From assembly GCF_014212055.1 (NCBI RefSeq), contig NZ_JACJVO010000010.1, positions 18,597 to 82,596 of the forward strand: 64,000 nucleotides of DNA, written 5' to 3'. A model generated the notes under the pieces. That model made no database searches and had not been told where the DNA came from. It saw nothing but the letters and a program-made list of their open reading frames with translations. Below, piece after piece: positions 27,916-36,835 of this stretch. The DNA is from Cohnella zeiphila (GTDB taxonomy: Bacteria > Bacillota > Bacilli > Paenibacillales > Paenibacillaceae). Numbering within the stretch: position 1 is the first letter of the stretch; every line of letters starts with the position of its first letter. Position numbers and translations under genes: made by a program.

Positions 27916-29183
27916 TCAGACCCTCCATATATTCGATTGGGCGATCCACGCCAACGCGGCGTCGACGTTCGGCGCGAGCACGTTGACGTGGCCCATTTTT
28001 CGCTTGCGTTTGGCTTCCGTCTTGCCGTACAGATGCACCTTCGGCTCCACTCCAAGCCGTTCGGCTTCGGAATCGCGCGTCCCCATCCATTCCAGCAGCG
28101 GCGGAACATGCTCGCCAAGAATGTTCGCCATGACGACCGGCGTCAGAAGCGACGGGTCGCCGAGCGGCAAATCGCAGATCGCGCGAATGTGCTGCTCGAA
28201 CTGCGACGTGCGGCTTGCTTCTATTGTATAGTGCCCGGAGTTGTGCGGGCGCGGCGCAAGCTCGTTCACATAAAGCTCGCCGTCCGCGCCGACGAACATC
28301 TCGACGGCGATCAGCCCGACGACGCCGAGCGTCCGGGCGATCGACACCGCGAGCTTCTCCGCTTCCTCGCGAACGCGCTCGCCGATGCGGGCGGGGACGA
28401 TGGATAAGTGCAAAATATTGTCCACGTGGACGTTCTCGGCGGGCGGGAACGTGCGGATCTCGCCCGACGGGCGCCGCGCCGCGATGACGGATATTTCCTT
28501 GGCGAAGGAGATAAACTTCTCCAGGACGAGCTCCGTGCCGGCCGCTTCGGCTTCCGCCCAGGCGGGCTCCAGCTCGGCCTCCGAGCGCAGCACCCACTGG
28601 CCTTTGCCGTCGTAGCCGCCGGTGGCCGTCTTCAGCACGGCCGGCAGGCCGAGCCGCGCGGCCGCTTCCTTCAGCTCGCCCAGGCCGGCGACCTGGGCGT
28701 ACGGGGCGACCCGCGCGCCCGCCGCTTCGATGGCGCGCTTCTCCCGCAGCCGATGCTGCGTCGTATGCAGCAGCGCGCTGCCTTGCGGCACGTACGATTC
28801 CGCTTCAAGCATCGCCGCCACGCCGGCGTCGACGTTCTCGAACTCGTACGTGATGACGTCCGAGCGGCGCGCCAGCTCGCGCGCCGCTTCGCGGTCCCCG
28901 TAGCCGGCGACGATCTGCGCCGCCGTCTGGCCGCACGGCGAGTCCGGCGTCGGGTCGAGCGTCACGAACTTGTAGCCGAGCCGGCTCCCGGCGTGAGCGA
29001 GCATCCGGCCAAGCTGGCCGCCGCCGAGAATGCCGACTGTCGCGCCCGGCAGAATCGTTCGCCTTTGCGGCTCGAGCCCGCCATCCTTGCCGTCAGCCGC
29101 ACCCGGAACCGCGCAGTTGTCGCCTTCGCATACCGCTCCTTGCGAATCGCCGAGGTCCAGGCTCGTCAGCTTGATCTCGTCGC

Positions 29184-29187
<4 letters not shown>
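27916..29187 (-). CDS. purK: N5-CAIR synthetase, 423 aa
   Basis: ATP-grasp enzyme making N5-CAIR from AIR and bicarbonate. The core begins at [18 protein letters not shown] near residue 50, with [13 protein letters not shown] and [26 protein letters not shown] following. About 45 residues rich in Asp/Gly precede the usual start, an extension not typical of the family. The ATG overlaps the purE stop (ATGA), so this start is plausible. It is coupled to purE. Confidence 0.94.
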
Positions 29188-29669
<482 letters not shown>

Positions 29670-29720
29670 GCTTCCACCCTTCCCATTTTCCGCGATTGGT
29701 CCCGAAGAACAAATCCCCGG

Positions 29721-29857
29721 GAGCCCCCGGTATGAATCCCCCAAAAGTGACGCGATGCTCTGAAGTTAATTCCGATTACTTTTGGGGGAGCCCCCGGTAT
29801 GAATCCCCCAAAAGTGACGTGATGCTTTGAAGTTAATTCCGATTACTTTTGGGGGAG
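29721..29857. repeat. 67-bp palindromic repeat, two tandem copies
   Basis: Two units start at GAG 29721 and 29788, exactly 67 bp apart, with the start of a third at 29855. Each has CCCCCAAAAGT pairing with ACTTTTGGGGG (11-bp stem) around about 29 bases. It lies between the leader terminator and purE. The same family occurs at 49083. Confidence 0.8.
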
Positions 29858-29889
29858 CCCCCCGGTTATCGCATTATTTGCTGGACAAC

Positions 29890-29935
29890 GCAAAAAGGCC
29901 GCTGGGGATACTGTCAGCATTCCCCAAGGGCCCCG
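29890..29935 (-). terminator. Leader terminator of the purine riboswitch
   Basis: On the minus strand GGGGCCCTTGGGGA pairs with TCCCCAGCGGCC and is followed by TTTTT. It lies downstream of the guanine aptamer and upstream of purE, so it is the likely off-switch of the riboswitch. Confidence 0.7.
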
Positions 29936-30140
29936 TCTTCTCTCTCCCCGCGCCAAGCCGGCGCCGTTCCTTAACCCTTAATGCGGGTCCGGCGTATGCG
30001 ATCTTCGGCCGACGCCCGCCTTAGCGGCATCTTCCGACAAACGCCAACGAAACCGCGAGTTTCCGGACGCCGCAAAGGCGAAACGCCGAAAGCTCGAACT
30101 TTGTCGAGTCCGGACGGCGTTCACCTGCGAAATCCGAAAA

Positions 30141-30207
30141 CTCGTAGTCCGAAAATTTAAGGTTCTCGGGTAGAGACGACCGGGCCATATCCCCGATGAT
30201 ATACGAG
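30141..30207 (-). ncRNA. Guanine-class purine riboswitch aptamer
   Basis: On the minus strand P1 is CUCGUA pairing with UACGAG. L2 carries GAUAUGG closed by CGGG/CCCG, J2/3 reads UCUCUACC, L3 reads CCUUAAA (consensus CCGUAAA), and J3/1 is GACUA. The C in GACUA is the base that pairs with the ligand and specifies guanine/hypoxanthine over adenine. It begins about 17 bases after the predicted transcription start of the pur operon. By homology with Bacillus, ligand binding should favour termination. Confidence 0.92.
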
Positions 30208-30230
30208 CGATTTCGTTTTTTTCGGTTCTA

Positions 30231-30259
30231 AGTTTACTCCAACCTGACATGATTGTCAA
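30231..30259 (-). promoter_or_regulatory. Sigma-A promoter of the purine operon
   Basis: On the minus strand TTGACA (30259-30254), a 17-base spacer and TAAACT (30236-30231) form a near-consensus promoter. The expected start is near 30224, just ahead of the riboswitch. Confidence 0.85.
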
Positions 30260-30262
30260 TCC

Positions 30263-30307
30263 AAAGGCGAACGCTTTTTTGTTTTGAAAAAGTGAACGTT
30301 CGGATTT
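30263..30307. promoter_or_regulatory. Pair of PurBox-like sites upstream of the pur promoter
   Basis: Read on the minus strand, AAATCCGAACGTT (30307-30295) closely matches the Bacillus PurR box AWWWCCGAACWWT. An oppositely oriented, weaker box AAAGGCGAACGCT lies at 30263-30275, 19 bases away. Opposed boxes just upstream of -35 are the known PurR architecture in Bacillus; the spacing there is about 16-17. Confidence 0.65.
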
Positions 30308-30452
30308 AGGCCACATTTCCATTCCTCTTCGCGAAGGCTGAGGCGACTCTTCGCTCCGCCGTCCTTCACGGCGCGAATCGACAAAAAGAGAGCGGCTTCG
30401 ATCCTTCTCTTCCTATTATACTTCCCTCCCTCCCCACTCCGCAAAAACGCGA

Positions 30453-30502
30453 TTGACATTAATACGATATATCGCTTATTTTCTAAATACGATATATCGT
30501 AT
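30453..30502 (+). promoter_or_regulatory. padR promoter with palindromic operators
   Basis: TTGACA (30453) and TATTTT (30477) are 18 bases apart. The spacer contains CGATATATCG (30465-30474), and a perfect 16-bp palindrome ATACGATATATCGTAT lies at 30487-30502, just upstream of padR. Autorepression by the PadR protein is likely. Confidence 0.7.
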
Positions 30503-30516
30503 TGGGGTGATCCAAG

Positions 30517-31098
30517 ATGAAGCAGGACCGCGACGAAAGGCGGAACGGGGCCGGGAGAGACGAACCGCCGTTCTGCGGGAACCGGCGATACTTCGGCCGG
30601 GGCGGCGTTAAGTACGCCCTGCTGGAGCTGCTGGCCAAGGAGCCGATGCACGGCTATCAGATGATGAAGGCGCTGGAGGAGCAATCGGGCGGCATGTATA
30701 TGCCGAGCGCCGGCTCGATTTATCCGACGCTGCAAATGCTGGAGGACCGCTCGCTGATCGAGCCGGCGGAGAGCGAGGGCAAGAAGGCGTACCGGATTAC
30801 CGAGGAAGGCCTTCGGTTCCTGCGGGAACGTTCGGAAGACGAGCGCCGCGGACCGTTCGGAGAAGCTGCCGGAACCGACGAAGAGGAAGAACGGATCGCC
30901 AGATGGCGCCGGGAAAAGTACAAAAGAAAGCTGGGAATCGGCGATGGAAGCTACGAGATCGTGCGGAAGCTGAGCGCTGCGGAGAGAGCAGCAGAAGGGG
31001 ACGGCGTCAGGCGCGAGGAGCTGGATCGGCTGATCGCGAAGGTGGACGCGGAGCTTGAGGCCTTCCTGGCGGGCGTACCCGAGGAAGGAGGCGCCTGA
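30517..31098 (+). CDS. PadR-family transcriptional regulator, 193 aa
   Basis: N-terminal winged helix with LLELLAKEPMHGYQMMKALEE and the wing AGSIYPTLQMLEDRSLI, both typical of PadR. The C-terminal part is charged and helical, for dimerisation. GGGGTGA precedes the ATG. It overlaps two palindromes in its own promoter and is followed four bases later by an ABC exporter, the familiar PadR-controlled drug or peptide exporter pairing (LadR/LmrR-like). Confidence 0.92.
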   Translation: MKQDRDERRNGAGRDEPPFCGNRRYFGRGGVKYALLELLAKEPMHGYQMMKALEEQSGGMYMPSAGSIYPTLQMLEDRSLIEPAESEGKKAYRITEEGLRFLRERSEDERRGPFGEAAGTDEEEERIARWRREKYKRKLGIGDGSYEIVRKLSAAERAAEGDGVRREELDRLIAKVDAELEAFLAGVPEEGGA

Positions 31099-31102
31099 GC
31101 CG

Positions 31103-32947
31103 ATGGACGAACGCATGGTGCGCCGGTTCGGCCGGGGAGGAGCGAAGCCGAAGCCGGGATCCGTCTGGGGCATGTATCGGATGATTTTTTTCCAGGTGCG
31201 CTCCCAATGGAAAGGAATGATCGTGGCGATGATCTCGATCGTCGCCGTGTCGCTGCTGCAATTCGTCGTCCCGCAATTTTCCCAATATACGATCGACAAG
31301 CTGATTCCGGCCAAACAATACGGCGACCTGGCATGGATTGCCGTCTGCTTCGCGCTGACCGCCGTCCTGCTCGGCATCTTCAATTACGCCAGCAGCATGG
31401 CGCTGGCTACCGTCGGCCAGCAGGCCGTGCACGAGCTGCGGACCCGGCTTTACCGGCATTTGCAATCGCTCGATCTCGGCTTCTACGACCGCAGCCGCAC
31501 GGGCGACCTGATGTCGCGGGTAACGAACGACGTCGGGATGCTGCAGCAGCTCGTCTCCTCTGGCATGATGACGGTGGTGACCGACCTGTTCACGTTCGTC
31601 GCCGTCGTCGCCTATATGATGTGGGAGGACTGGGAGCTGACGCTGATCGTTCTGGCTACGTTTCCGCTGATGGTAACCGCCACCCGTTTTTTCAGTAAGC
31701 GCATTCGCGCCGCCTTCCGCCGAACCCAGGAATCGGTCGCGGAAGTATCGAACCATCTGCAGGATACGCTGTCGTCGATTCGGCTGATGAAAATCTCGGC
31801 CACCGAGGAGTACGAGTCGGAACGCTTCGAGCAACGCAGCGCCGTCAATCGGGATGCGAACCTGGCCGCCGTGAAGCTGCGGGCCGTCTATGAACCGACG
31901 ATCGACATGCTGACGTACGCCGGAACGGCCGCCGTGCTGATCGTCGGCGCGCTGCACACGATGGACGGGGCGCTGACGATAGGCAAGATCGTCGCCTTTC
32001 TCGCGTACCTGCGGCTGCTTCAGAACCCGATCCGCCGCATCAGCCGCACGCTGAACACCGTTCAGCAGTCCGCCGCCGCTTACGACCGGATCGTGGAGGT
32101 GCTGGACACCCGACCGCAAATCGTCGAAAAGGAGGACGCCGTCGTTCTTCCGGAGCTTCGCGGCCATGTCGAGTTCCGCGACGTCGGCTTCGCTTATCAG
32201 CCGAATTCGCCCGTGCTTCGGAATTTCAACCTGGAGCTTCGCCCCGGAACCGTCACCGCGATCGTCGGCTCTTCGGGCGCGGGCAAGTCGACGATCGCCC
32301 ACCTGATCTCCCGCTTCTACGACCCGCAGTCGGGGACGATCGAGATCGACGGCGTACCGCTGCCGGACCTTAACTTGAAGTCGCTGCGCAGCCGGATGGG
32401 GCTCGTCTCCCAGGACGTCGTGCTGCTCAACGGCACCGTCCGCGAAAATATCGTCTACGGCGCGCCGGAAGCTACGGAGGAGATGATGATCGAAGCCGCC
32501 CGGGCGGCCCATGCGCACGAGTTCATCGTGTCGCTTCCGCAAGGCTACGACTCGCAGATCGGGGAACGCGGCGTCAAGCTGTCGGGCGGACAGAAGCAGC
32601 GGCTGTCGATCGCGCGGGCTCTCCTGCGGGATCCGGGGCTGCTCATTCTGGACGAGGCAACGTCCGCGCTCGATACCGAGTCGGAGCGGGCGATCCAGGC
32701 GGCGCTCGAAGACTTGCTGACCGGCCGGACCTCGCTCGTCATCGCGCATCGTCTGTCCACCATCCGCAGAGCGGACGTCATCCATGTGCTCGAACGGGGC
32801 GTTATCGTCGAATCCGGCACGCATGAGGAGCTGCTGGAGCGGCAAGGCAAATACAAGCATCTGTACGACTTGCAGTTCCCGCAGTCGAGCAAGTCCGAAC
32901 CGCGAAGTCCGCGCCAGGACAGAGCGATTCCGGTGCAGGCCCGTTGA
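31103..32947 (+). CDS. ABC exporter, fused permease-ATPase half-transporter, 614 aa
   Basis: Type-I ABC exporter half. The six-helix membrane domain occupies about residues 20-320. The ATPase domain has Walker A GSSGAGKST, signature LSGGQKQR and Walker B LLILDEATSALD, followed by the H-loop IAHRLST. The start at 31103 has GGAGG 11 bases upstream. It likely works as a homodimer exporting lipophilic drugs or lipids. It forms an operon with padR, so repression relieved by a substrate is inferred. Confidence 0.93.
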   Translation: MDERMVRRFGRGGAKPKPGSVWGMYRMIFFQVRSQWKGMIVAMISIVAVSLLQFVVPQFSQYTIDKLIPAKQYGDLAWIAVCFALTAVLLGIFNYASSMALATVGQQAVHELRTRLYRHLQSLDLGFYDRSRTGDLMSRVTNDVGMLQQLVSSGMMTVVTDLFTFVAVVAYMMWEDWELTLIVLATFPLMVTATRFFSKRIRAAFRRTQESVAEVSNHLQDTLSSIRLMKISATEEYESERFEQRSAVNRDANLAAVKLRAVYEPTIDMLTYAGTAAVLIVGALHTMDGALTIGKIVAFLAYLRLLQNPIRRISRTLNTVQQSAAAYDRIVEVLDTRPQIVEKEDAVVLPELRGHVEFRDVGFAYQPNSPVLRNFNLELRPGTVTAIVGSSGAGKSTIAHLISRFYDPQSGTIEIDGVPLPDLNLKSLRSRMGLVSQDVVLLNGTVRENIVYGAPEATEEMMIEAARAAHAHEFIVSLPQGYDSQIGERGVKLSGGQKQRLSIARALLRDPGLLILDEATSALDTESERAIQAALEDLLTGRTSLVIAHRLSTIRRADVIHVLERGVIVESGTHEELLERQGKYKHLYDLQFPQSSKSEPRSPRQDRAIPVQAR

Positions 32948-33036
32948 CAAGCGGGTTACGAAACCGCTGCTGACGTCCCCCGCGTATGTCCTGTCGCAAT
33001 TTCGTCAGGCAGAGTAACAGGTCAAAAGCAAACGAA

Positions 33037-33206
33037 AACGGCCATTTGACTGCCTGCATCGGCGAGAACGCGTCACCCGACGCAAATGTAGGCAGTCTGA
33101 TTACCTTCTTTGGCGATATTTCGTCACTCGACGTAAAAGTAGGCAGTCTGATTACCCTCATTGGCGAAAATGCGGCCGAAGCTGAGTCCGTAGGCATCGT
33201 AACAGC
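33037..33206. repeat. 51-bp tandem repeat, about 3.3 copies
   Basis: GTAGGCA occurs at 33088, 33139 and 33190, each exactly 51 bp apart. The first two are followed by GTCTGATTACC and TTGGCGA; the third is a partial unit. A more diverged in-phase unit begins near 33037. It lies between the converging exporter and opuC genes. No gene is seen in 32948-33362. Confidence 0.8.
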
Positions 33207-33212
33207 AAAAGC

Positions 33213-33250
33213 AAAAACGGCCCCGCCGTCCGAAAGGACGGCGGGGCCGT
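33213..33250 (-). terminator. Strong terminator after opuCD
   Basis: A perfect 15-bp stem, ACGGCCCCGCCGTCC with GGACGGCGGGGCCGT, closes a four-base loop. On the minus strand it is followed by TTTTTGCTTTTGC. It can also stop the converging exporter transcript. Confidence 0.88.
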
Positions 33251-33277
33251 ATGGGTCGCTGGCGGCAGCGGCCGTTT

Positions 33278-33351
33278 CTTCACGCTCCGTTTGCGCTTCC
33301 GCCGAGGCTGCCCTCTTCACGCTCCGCTTGCGCTTCAGCAGAGGCTGCCCT
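33278..33351. repeat. 37-bp direct repeat, two copies
   Basis: CTTCACGCTCCG...GAGGCTGCCCT occurs at 33278 and 33315, 37 bp apart with few mismatches, in the untranslated segment between the opuCD stop and its terminator. Confidence 0.65.
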
Positions 33352-33362
33352 CGACGCTTCGC

Positions 33363-34028
33363 TCAAGCTTCCGCCGCGTGGCTGCCTTTCTTGAACCGGC
33401 CCTGCAGCCACCCGAGAATCGCGTCGGCCAGGATGGCCAGAACCGCCGCGGGAATGGCGCCCGCGTAAATTTTGACGTCGTTGCGCATGTTCAGACCGGA
33501 ATAGATCACCCGGCCGAGCCCCTCTCCGCCGATCAGCGGAGCGAGCGTCGCCACGCCGATGGCGATGACCGCGGCCACCCGAAGGCCGGCCATGATGAAC
33601 GGCAGCGCCAGCGGGAGCTGCACCTTCACCAGCAGTTGGATCGGGCTCATGCCGACGCCCCGCCCGGCCTCGACCAGGTTGCGGTCGAGCTGCTTCAGGC
33701 CGACGTACGTGTTGCGGATAATCGGCAGAAGCGAGTACAGGAACAGTCCGACGACCATCGTGTTGAAGCCGAGTCCGAGCGCGAGCATGAGCAAGGCCAG
33801 CAGGGCGAGGCTCGGGAGCACTTGAATAACGTTGGCAGCCCCAAGAATGACCGCGGCCAGCTTCTCGCTGCGAAGGCAGAGGATGCCAAGCGGAATGCCG
33901 ACGACAAGCGCCAGGGCGAGGCCGCAGAATACCATTGCCAGGTGGTCTCCGATCAGACCGATCAACTCGTCGGAATGATCGGCCATATATTCATACACGC
34001 GAACGAACAACGGTTGATCCGCATTCAT
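33363..34028 (-). CDS. opuCD: Osmoprotectant ABC transporter permease (OpuCD-like), 221 aa
   Basis: Inner-membrane permease of the OpuC/ProW group with about five to six helices and the EAA-like loop VEAGRGVGMSPIQLLVKVQLPLALP. The start at 34028 follows AGGGGAAG by about 9 bases; a GTG three codons earlier lacks that spacing. It is the last gene of the operon after the binding protein. The imported solute is glycine betaine, choline or carnitine-like by family. Confidence 0.9.
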   Translation of the reverse strand: MNADQPLFVRVYEYMADHSDELIGLIGDHLAMVFCGLALALVVGIPLGILCLRSEKLAAVILGAANVIQVLPSLALLALLMLALGLGFNTMVVGLFLYSLLPIIRNTYVGLKQLDRNLVEAGRGVGMSPIQLLVKVQLPLALPFIMAGLRVAAVIAIGVATLAPLIGGEGLGRVIYSGLNMRNDVKIYAGAIPAAVLAILADAILGWLQGRFKKGSHAAEA

Positions 34029-34046
34029 CGCTATCACTTCCCCTGT

Positions 34047-34955
34047 TTAGTCGAGCAGGCCGTTCTGCTTCAAATATTCGACGGCCACCTCATCCGGACT
34101 GCGCTGCTCCACGTCGACCTGGTAGTTCAGTTCGCCCATCGTCTTGGCGTCGATCTTGCCGATCAATTCGGAGATGATATCGTTCAGCTCGGGATGCTTC
34201 TCCAGCATATCCTTGCGGATGACCGGCGATGCGTCGTAAGGCGGGAAGAAGTGCTTGTCGTCTTCCAGCGTAACGAGATTGTACTGCTTGATGCCCGGGT
34301 CGGTCGTATAAGCCAGCACGGCATCGACCTTCTTATCTCCGGCGGCTTTGTAGACGAGCGAGATCTCCATCGGGAACGTCTCGCCGAACGAGATCCCGTA
34401 CGCTTGCTGGAACGCCTTATATCCGTCGTTATCGCGCTCGAGCCACGTCGTGTCCACGCCCAGCTTCAAGTCTTTGGCGTGATCCTTCAGATCGGATACG
34501 GTCTTGAGCTGGTACTGGTCGGCCACGTCCTTGCGGACGGCAAAAGCGTACGTATTCTCGAAGCCGTAAGAGTCGTACCATTTGAAGCCGTAGTTCTTAT
34601 CGAAGCCCTCCTGCGCGACCTTCAGCACTTCCGCGCGGTCCTTCGTATCGGGAATATCGAAGTATCCGTTGTAGATTTCGCCCGAATACAGCGTCGCCAT
34701 CTGAATGTCGCCCTTCTTCATGGCGTCGATGACGACCTTGCTCGCCGCCAGATCGGGTTTGATCTTCACTTTCATGTCGGTTTTGTCCTCGATGAGCGCC
34801 TTGTACATCTCCGCCAGAATCTTCGGCTCGGAGTAGGTCTGCGCCCCGATCGTGAGCGTATCTCCCTTGCTTCCTCCGCAAGCGGTAAGCGCAAGCGGCA
34901 ATAGAGCGACAAGTCCAACCAATCCGACCCCGAATTTCAGTTTCTTTTTTTGCAT
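34047..34955 (-). CDS. opuCC: Osmoprotectant-binding lipoprotein (OpuCC-like), 302 aa
   Basis: Lipobox LALTAC with lipidated Cys near residue 26. The mature part begins TLTIGAQTYSEPKILAEMYKALIE and is the OpuAC-type substrate-binding fold; Trp/Tyr-rich stretches such as GFKWYDSYGFENTYAF may form the aromatic ligand cage. It sits between the two permease genes, as in B. subtilis opuC. Confidence 0.9.
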   Translation of the reverse strand: MQKKKLKFGVGLVGLVALLPLALTACGGSKGDTLTIGAQTYSEPKILAEMYKALIEDKTDMKVKIKPDLAASKVVIDAMKKGDIQMATLYSGEIYNGYFDIPDTKDRAEVLKVAQEGFDKNYGFKWYDSYGFENTYAFAVRKDVADQYQLKTVSDLKDHAKDLKLGVDTTWLERDNDGYKAFQQAYGISFGETFPMEISLVYKAAGDKKVDAVLAYTTDPGIKQYNLVTLEDDKHFFPPYDASPVIRKDMLEKHPELNDIISELIGKIDAKTMGELNYQVDVEQRSPDEVAVEYLKQNGLLD

Positions 34956-34981
34956 AGCTCCTCCTCTGTGAATCTGTTTGT

Positions 34982-35662
34982 TTATTTGGATGCGGCCTTC
35001 GGATGCGCTCTGCGGGCGACCCGCCTTTCGATGCCGCCCAGCACTCCGTCGGCCAGCAATGCCAGTACGATGGCTGCGGCCGCGCCGGCAACGACCAACT
35101 CTTCCTTATTGACCCCGATTCCCGACACGATCAGTTGTCCCAGTCCGCCTGCGCCGATCAGCGTAGCGAGCGTCGCCCAGCTGATGATATAGACAGTCGT
35201 CACCCGAATGCCGGACATGATATACGGAAAAGCGAGCGGGAACTGAATCCGCATCAGCCTTTGCGCCGCACCGTATCCCATCCCCCTTGCGGATTCCAGA
35301 ATGGCTGGATCGACGGACCGAAAGCCGGTGTACGTGTTCCGCAGGATCGGCATCAGCGAATACAGGAACAGCGCGAGAATGGCCGGCTTCGTGCCGATCC
35401 CGAACAGCGGAATGAGCAGCGCGAGCAGCGCCAGGCTGGGAATCGTCTGAAAAATGTTGGCGACGCCGAACGCGCCCGTCCGGGCCCACTTGGCCGGATA
35501 GTGCGCCAGCAGCATGCCGGCCGGCACGGCCACCAGCACCCCCAGCGCGAGGGCTACCCCCGACAGGATCAGATGCTGGCCGGTCGCTTGCAGCAGGTCG
35601 GGGTAGCGCTCTCGGATAAAGACGTCGAAATCTTTCAAAAATTCAGACGATAACAGAAGCAT
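34982..35662 (-). CDS. opuCB: Osmoprotectant ABC transporter permease (OpuCB-like), 226 aa
   Basis: Membrane permease with the EAA-like loop ESARGMGYGAAQRLMRIQFPLAFP. Of several in-frame starts, ATG 35662 has GGAGG 8 bases upstream. It overlaps the 3' end of opuCA by 20 bases, implying translational coupling. It pairs with OpuCD in the heteromeric channel. Confidence 0.9.
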   Translation of the reverse strand: MLLLSSEFLKDFDVFIRERYPDLLQATGQHLILSGVALALGVLVAVPAGMLLAHYPAKWARTGAFGVANIFQTIPSLALLALLIPLFGIGTKPAILALFLYSLMPILRNTYTGFRSVDPAILESARGMGYGAAQRLMRIQFPLAFPYIMSGIRVTTVYIISWATLATLIGAGGLGQLIVSGIGVNKEELVVAGAAAAIVLALLADGVLGGIERRVARRAHPKAASK

Positions 35663-36821
35663 ATGCATCGCCTCCGTTGCTTCCGGAAGCATACAGATCA
35701 GCCATATGTCTGACCACGCTGCCCCGGGTAATCAGGCCGACGAAACGGTTGTCTTCCCCGACGACCGCCAGATTGGACAGCTGCTTGGCGCTCATGAGCT
35801 GAAGCGCGATGGCGAGCGACGTCCCGGAAGGAACCGTATGCTCGACCGGCCTCATCACGTCGGCGACCGTCTTGTTCTCTTCGGCGTACTGGTCCAGCAC
35901 GTTGTAGATCGAGACGGTCCCCTGCAGCTTGCGGTTCTTGTCGACGATCAGCAAGGTGTCGACGCGCCGTCTCTCCATCAGCTTGACCGCCTCGGCCAAG
36001 CCGCGGCTCGGGAACGCCGTCGCCGGCTGCTCCACCATCACGTCGTCCACGCTCGGAGCAAGTTCGGGAGCGACGAGCTCGGTTCCGGCGGACTGCAGCC
36101 GTTTCTTGCCGATGAAGCTCTTGACGAAGTCGTTCGCCGGATAACGCAGAATTCGTTCCGGCCGGTCCGCCTGCACGATTTCCCCATCCTTCATCAGCAC
36201 GATCGTATCGGCGATCTTCAGCGCCTCGTCCATGTCGTGGGTGACGAACACGATCGTTTTGCGCAGCTCCTGCTGCAGACGAACCAGCTCATCCTGGAGC
36301 TGCTCGCGGCTGATCGGGTCCAGCGCGCTGAACGGCTCATCCATCAAGATGACGTCCGGGTCGGCGGCCAAGGCGCGAATGACGCCGATGCGCTGCTGCT
36401 GGCCGCCGCTCAGCTCCGATGGATACCGGTTGCGATAGGTGTCCGGGTCCAGCCCGACCAAGCCCAGCAGTTCGTCGACCCTTCGCTCCACCTTGTCCTT
36501 ATCCCACTTGAGCAGTCTGGGAACGACGCCGACGTTCTTCGCGATCGTCATGTGCGGGAACAGTCCGATGTTCTGGATAACGTAACCGATCTGCCGCCTC
36601 AGCTCCACCGGATTGAGCGACGCGATGTCGCGGCCCTGAATGCGGATCGAGCCCCCGGTCGGCTGGATCAGACGGTTGATGAGCTTCATCGTCGTCGTTT
36701 TCCCGCAGCCGCTCGGACCGATCAGCACCGTGATCTCGCCTTCCTTGATTTCGAGATCGATGTTCTTGATTGCCTGAAAGCCATCGTCGTACTGCTTTTT
36801 CACCCCGGTAAACACAATCAA
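35643..36821 (-). CDS. opuCA: Osmoprotectant ABC transporter ATPase with CBS domains, 392 aa
   Basis: The ATPase domain has Walker A GPSGCGKTT, signature LSGGQQQR and Walker B VILMDEPFSALD. Two CBS domains in the C-terminal third (from about residue 260) are the usual ionic-strength sensor in OpuCA. The start is TTG at 36821, preceded by GGGGAGGG at 6 bases; the longer upstream reading is not supported. It is only 14 bases after the recombinase-like gene. Confidence 0.92.
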   Translation of the reverse strand: MIVFTGVKKQYDDGFQAIKNIDLEIKEGEITVLIGPSGCGKTTTMKLINRLIQPTGGSIRIQGRDIASLNPVELRRQIGYVIQNIGLFPHMTIAKNVGVVPRLLKWDKDKVERRVDELLGLVGLDPDTYRNRYPSELSGGQQQRIGVIRALAADPDVILMDEPFSALDPISREQLQDELVRLQQELRKTIVFVTHDMDEALKIADTIVLMKDGEIVQADRPERILRYPANDFVKSFIGKKRLQSAGTELVAPELAPSVDDVMVEQPATAFPSRGLAEAVKLMERRRVDTLLIVDKNRKLQGTVSIYNVLDQYAEENKTVADVMRPVEHTVPSGTSLAIALQLMSAKQLSNLAVVGEDNRFVGLITRGSVVRHMADLYASGSNGGDAYASVIV

Positions 36822-36835
36822 GGCAAACCCTCCCC

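Noticed and set aside
30141..30207. Adenine riboswitch
   Set aside because: The specificity base in J3/1 is C, not U, and the gene context is purine synthesis, so guanine/hypoxanthine is the better call.
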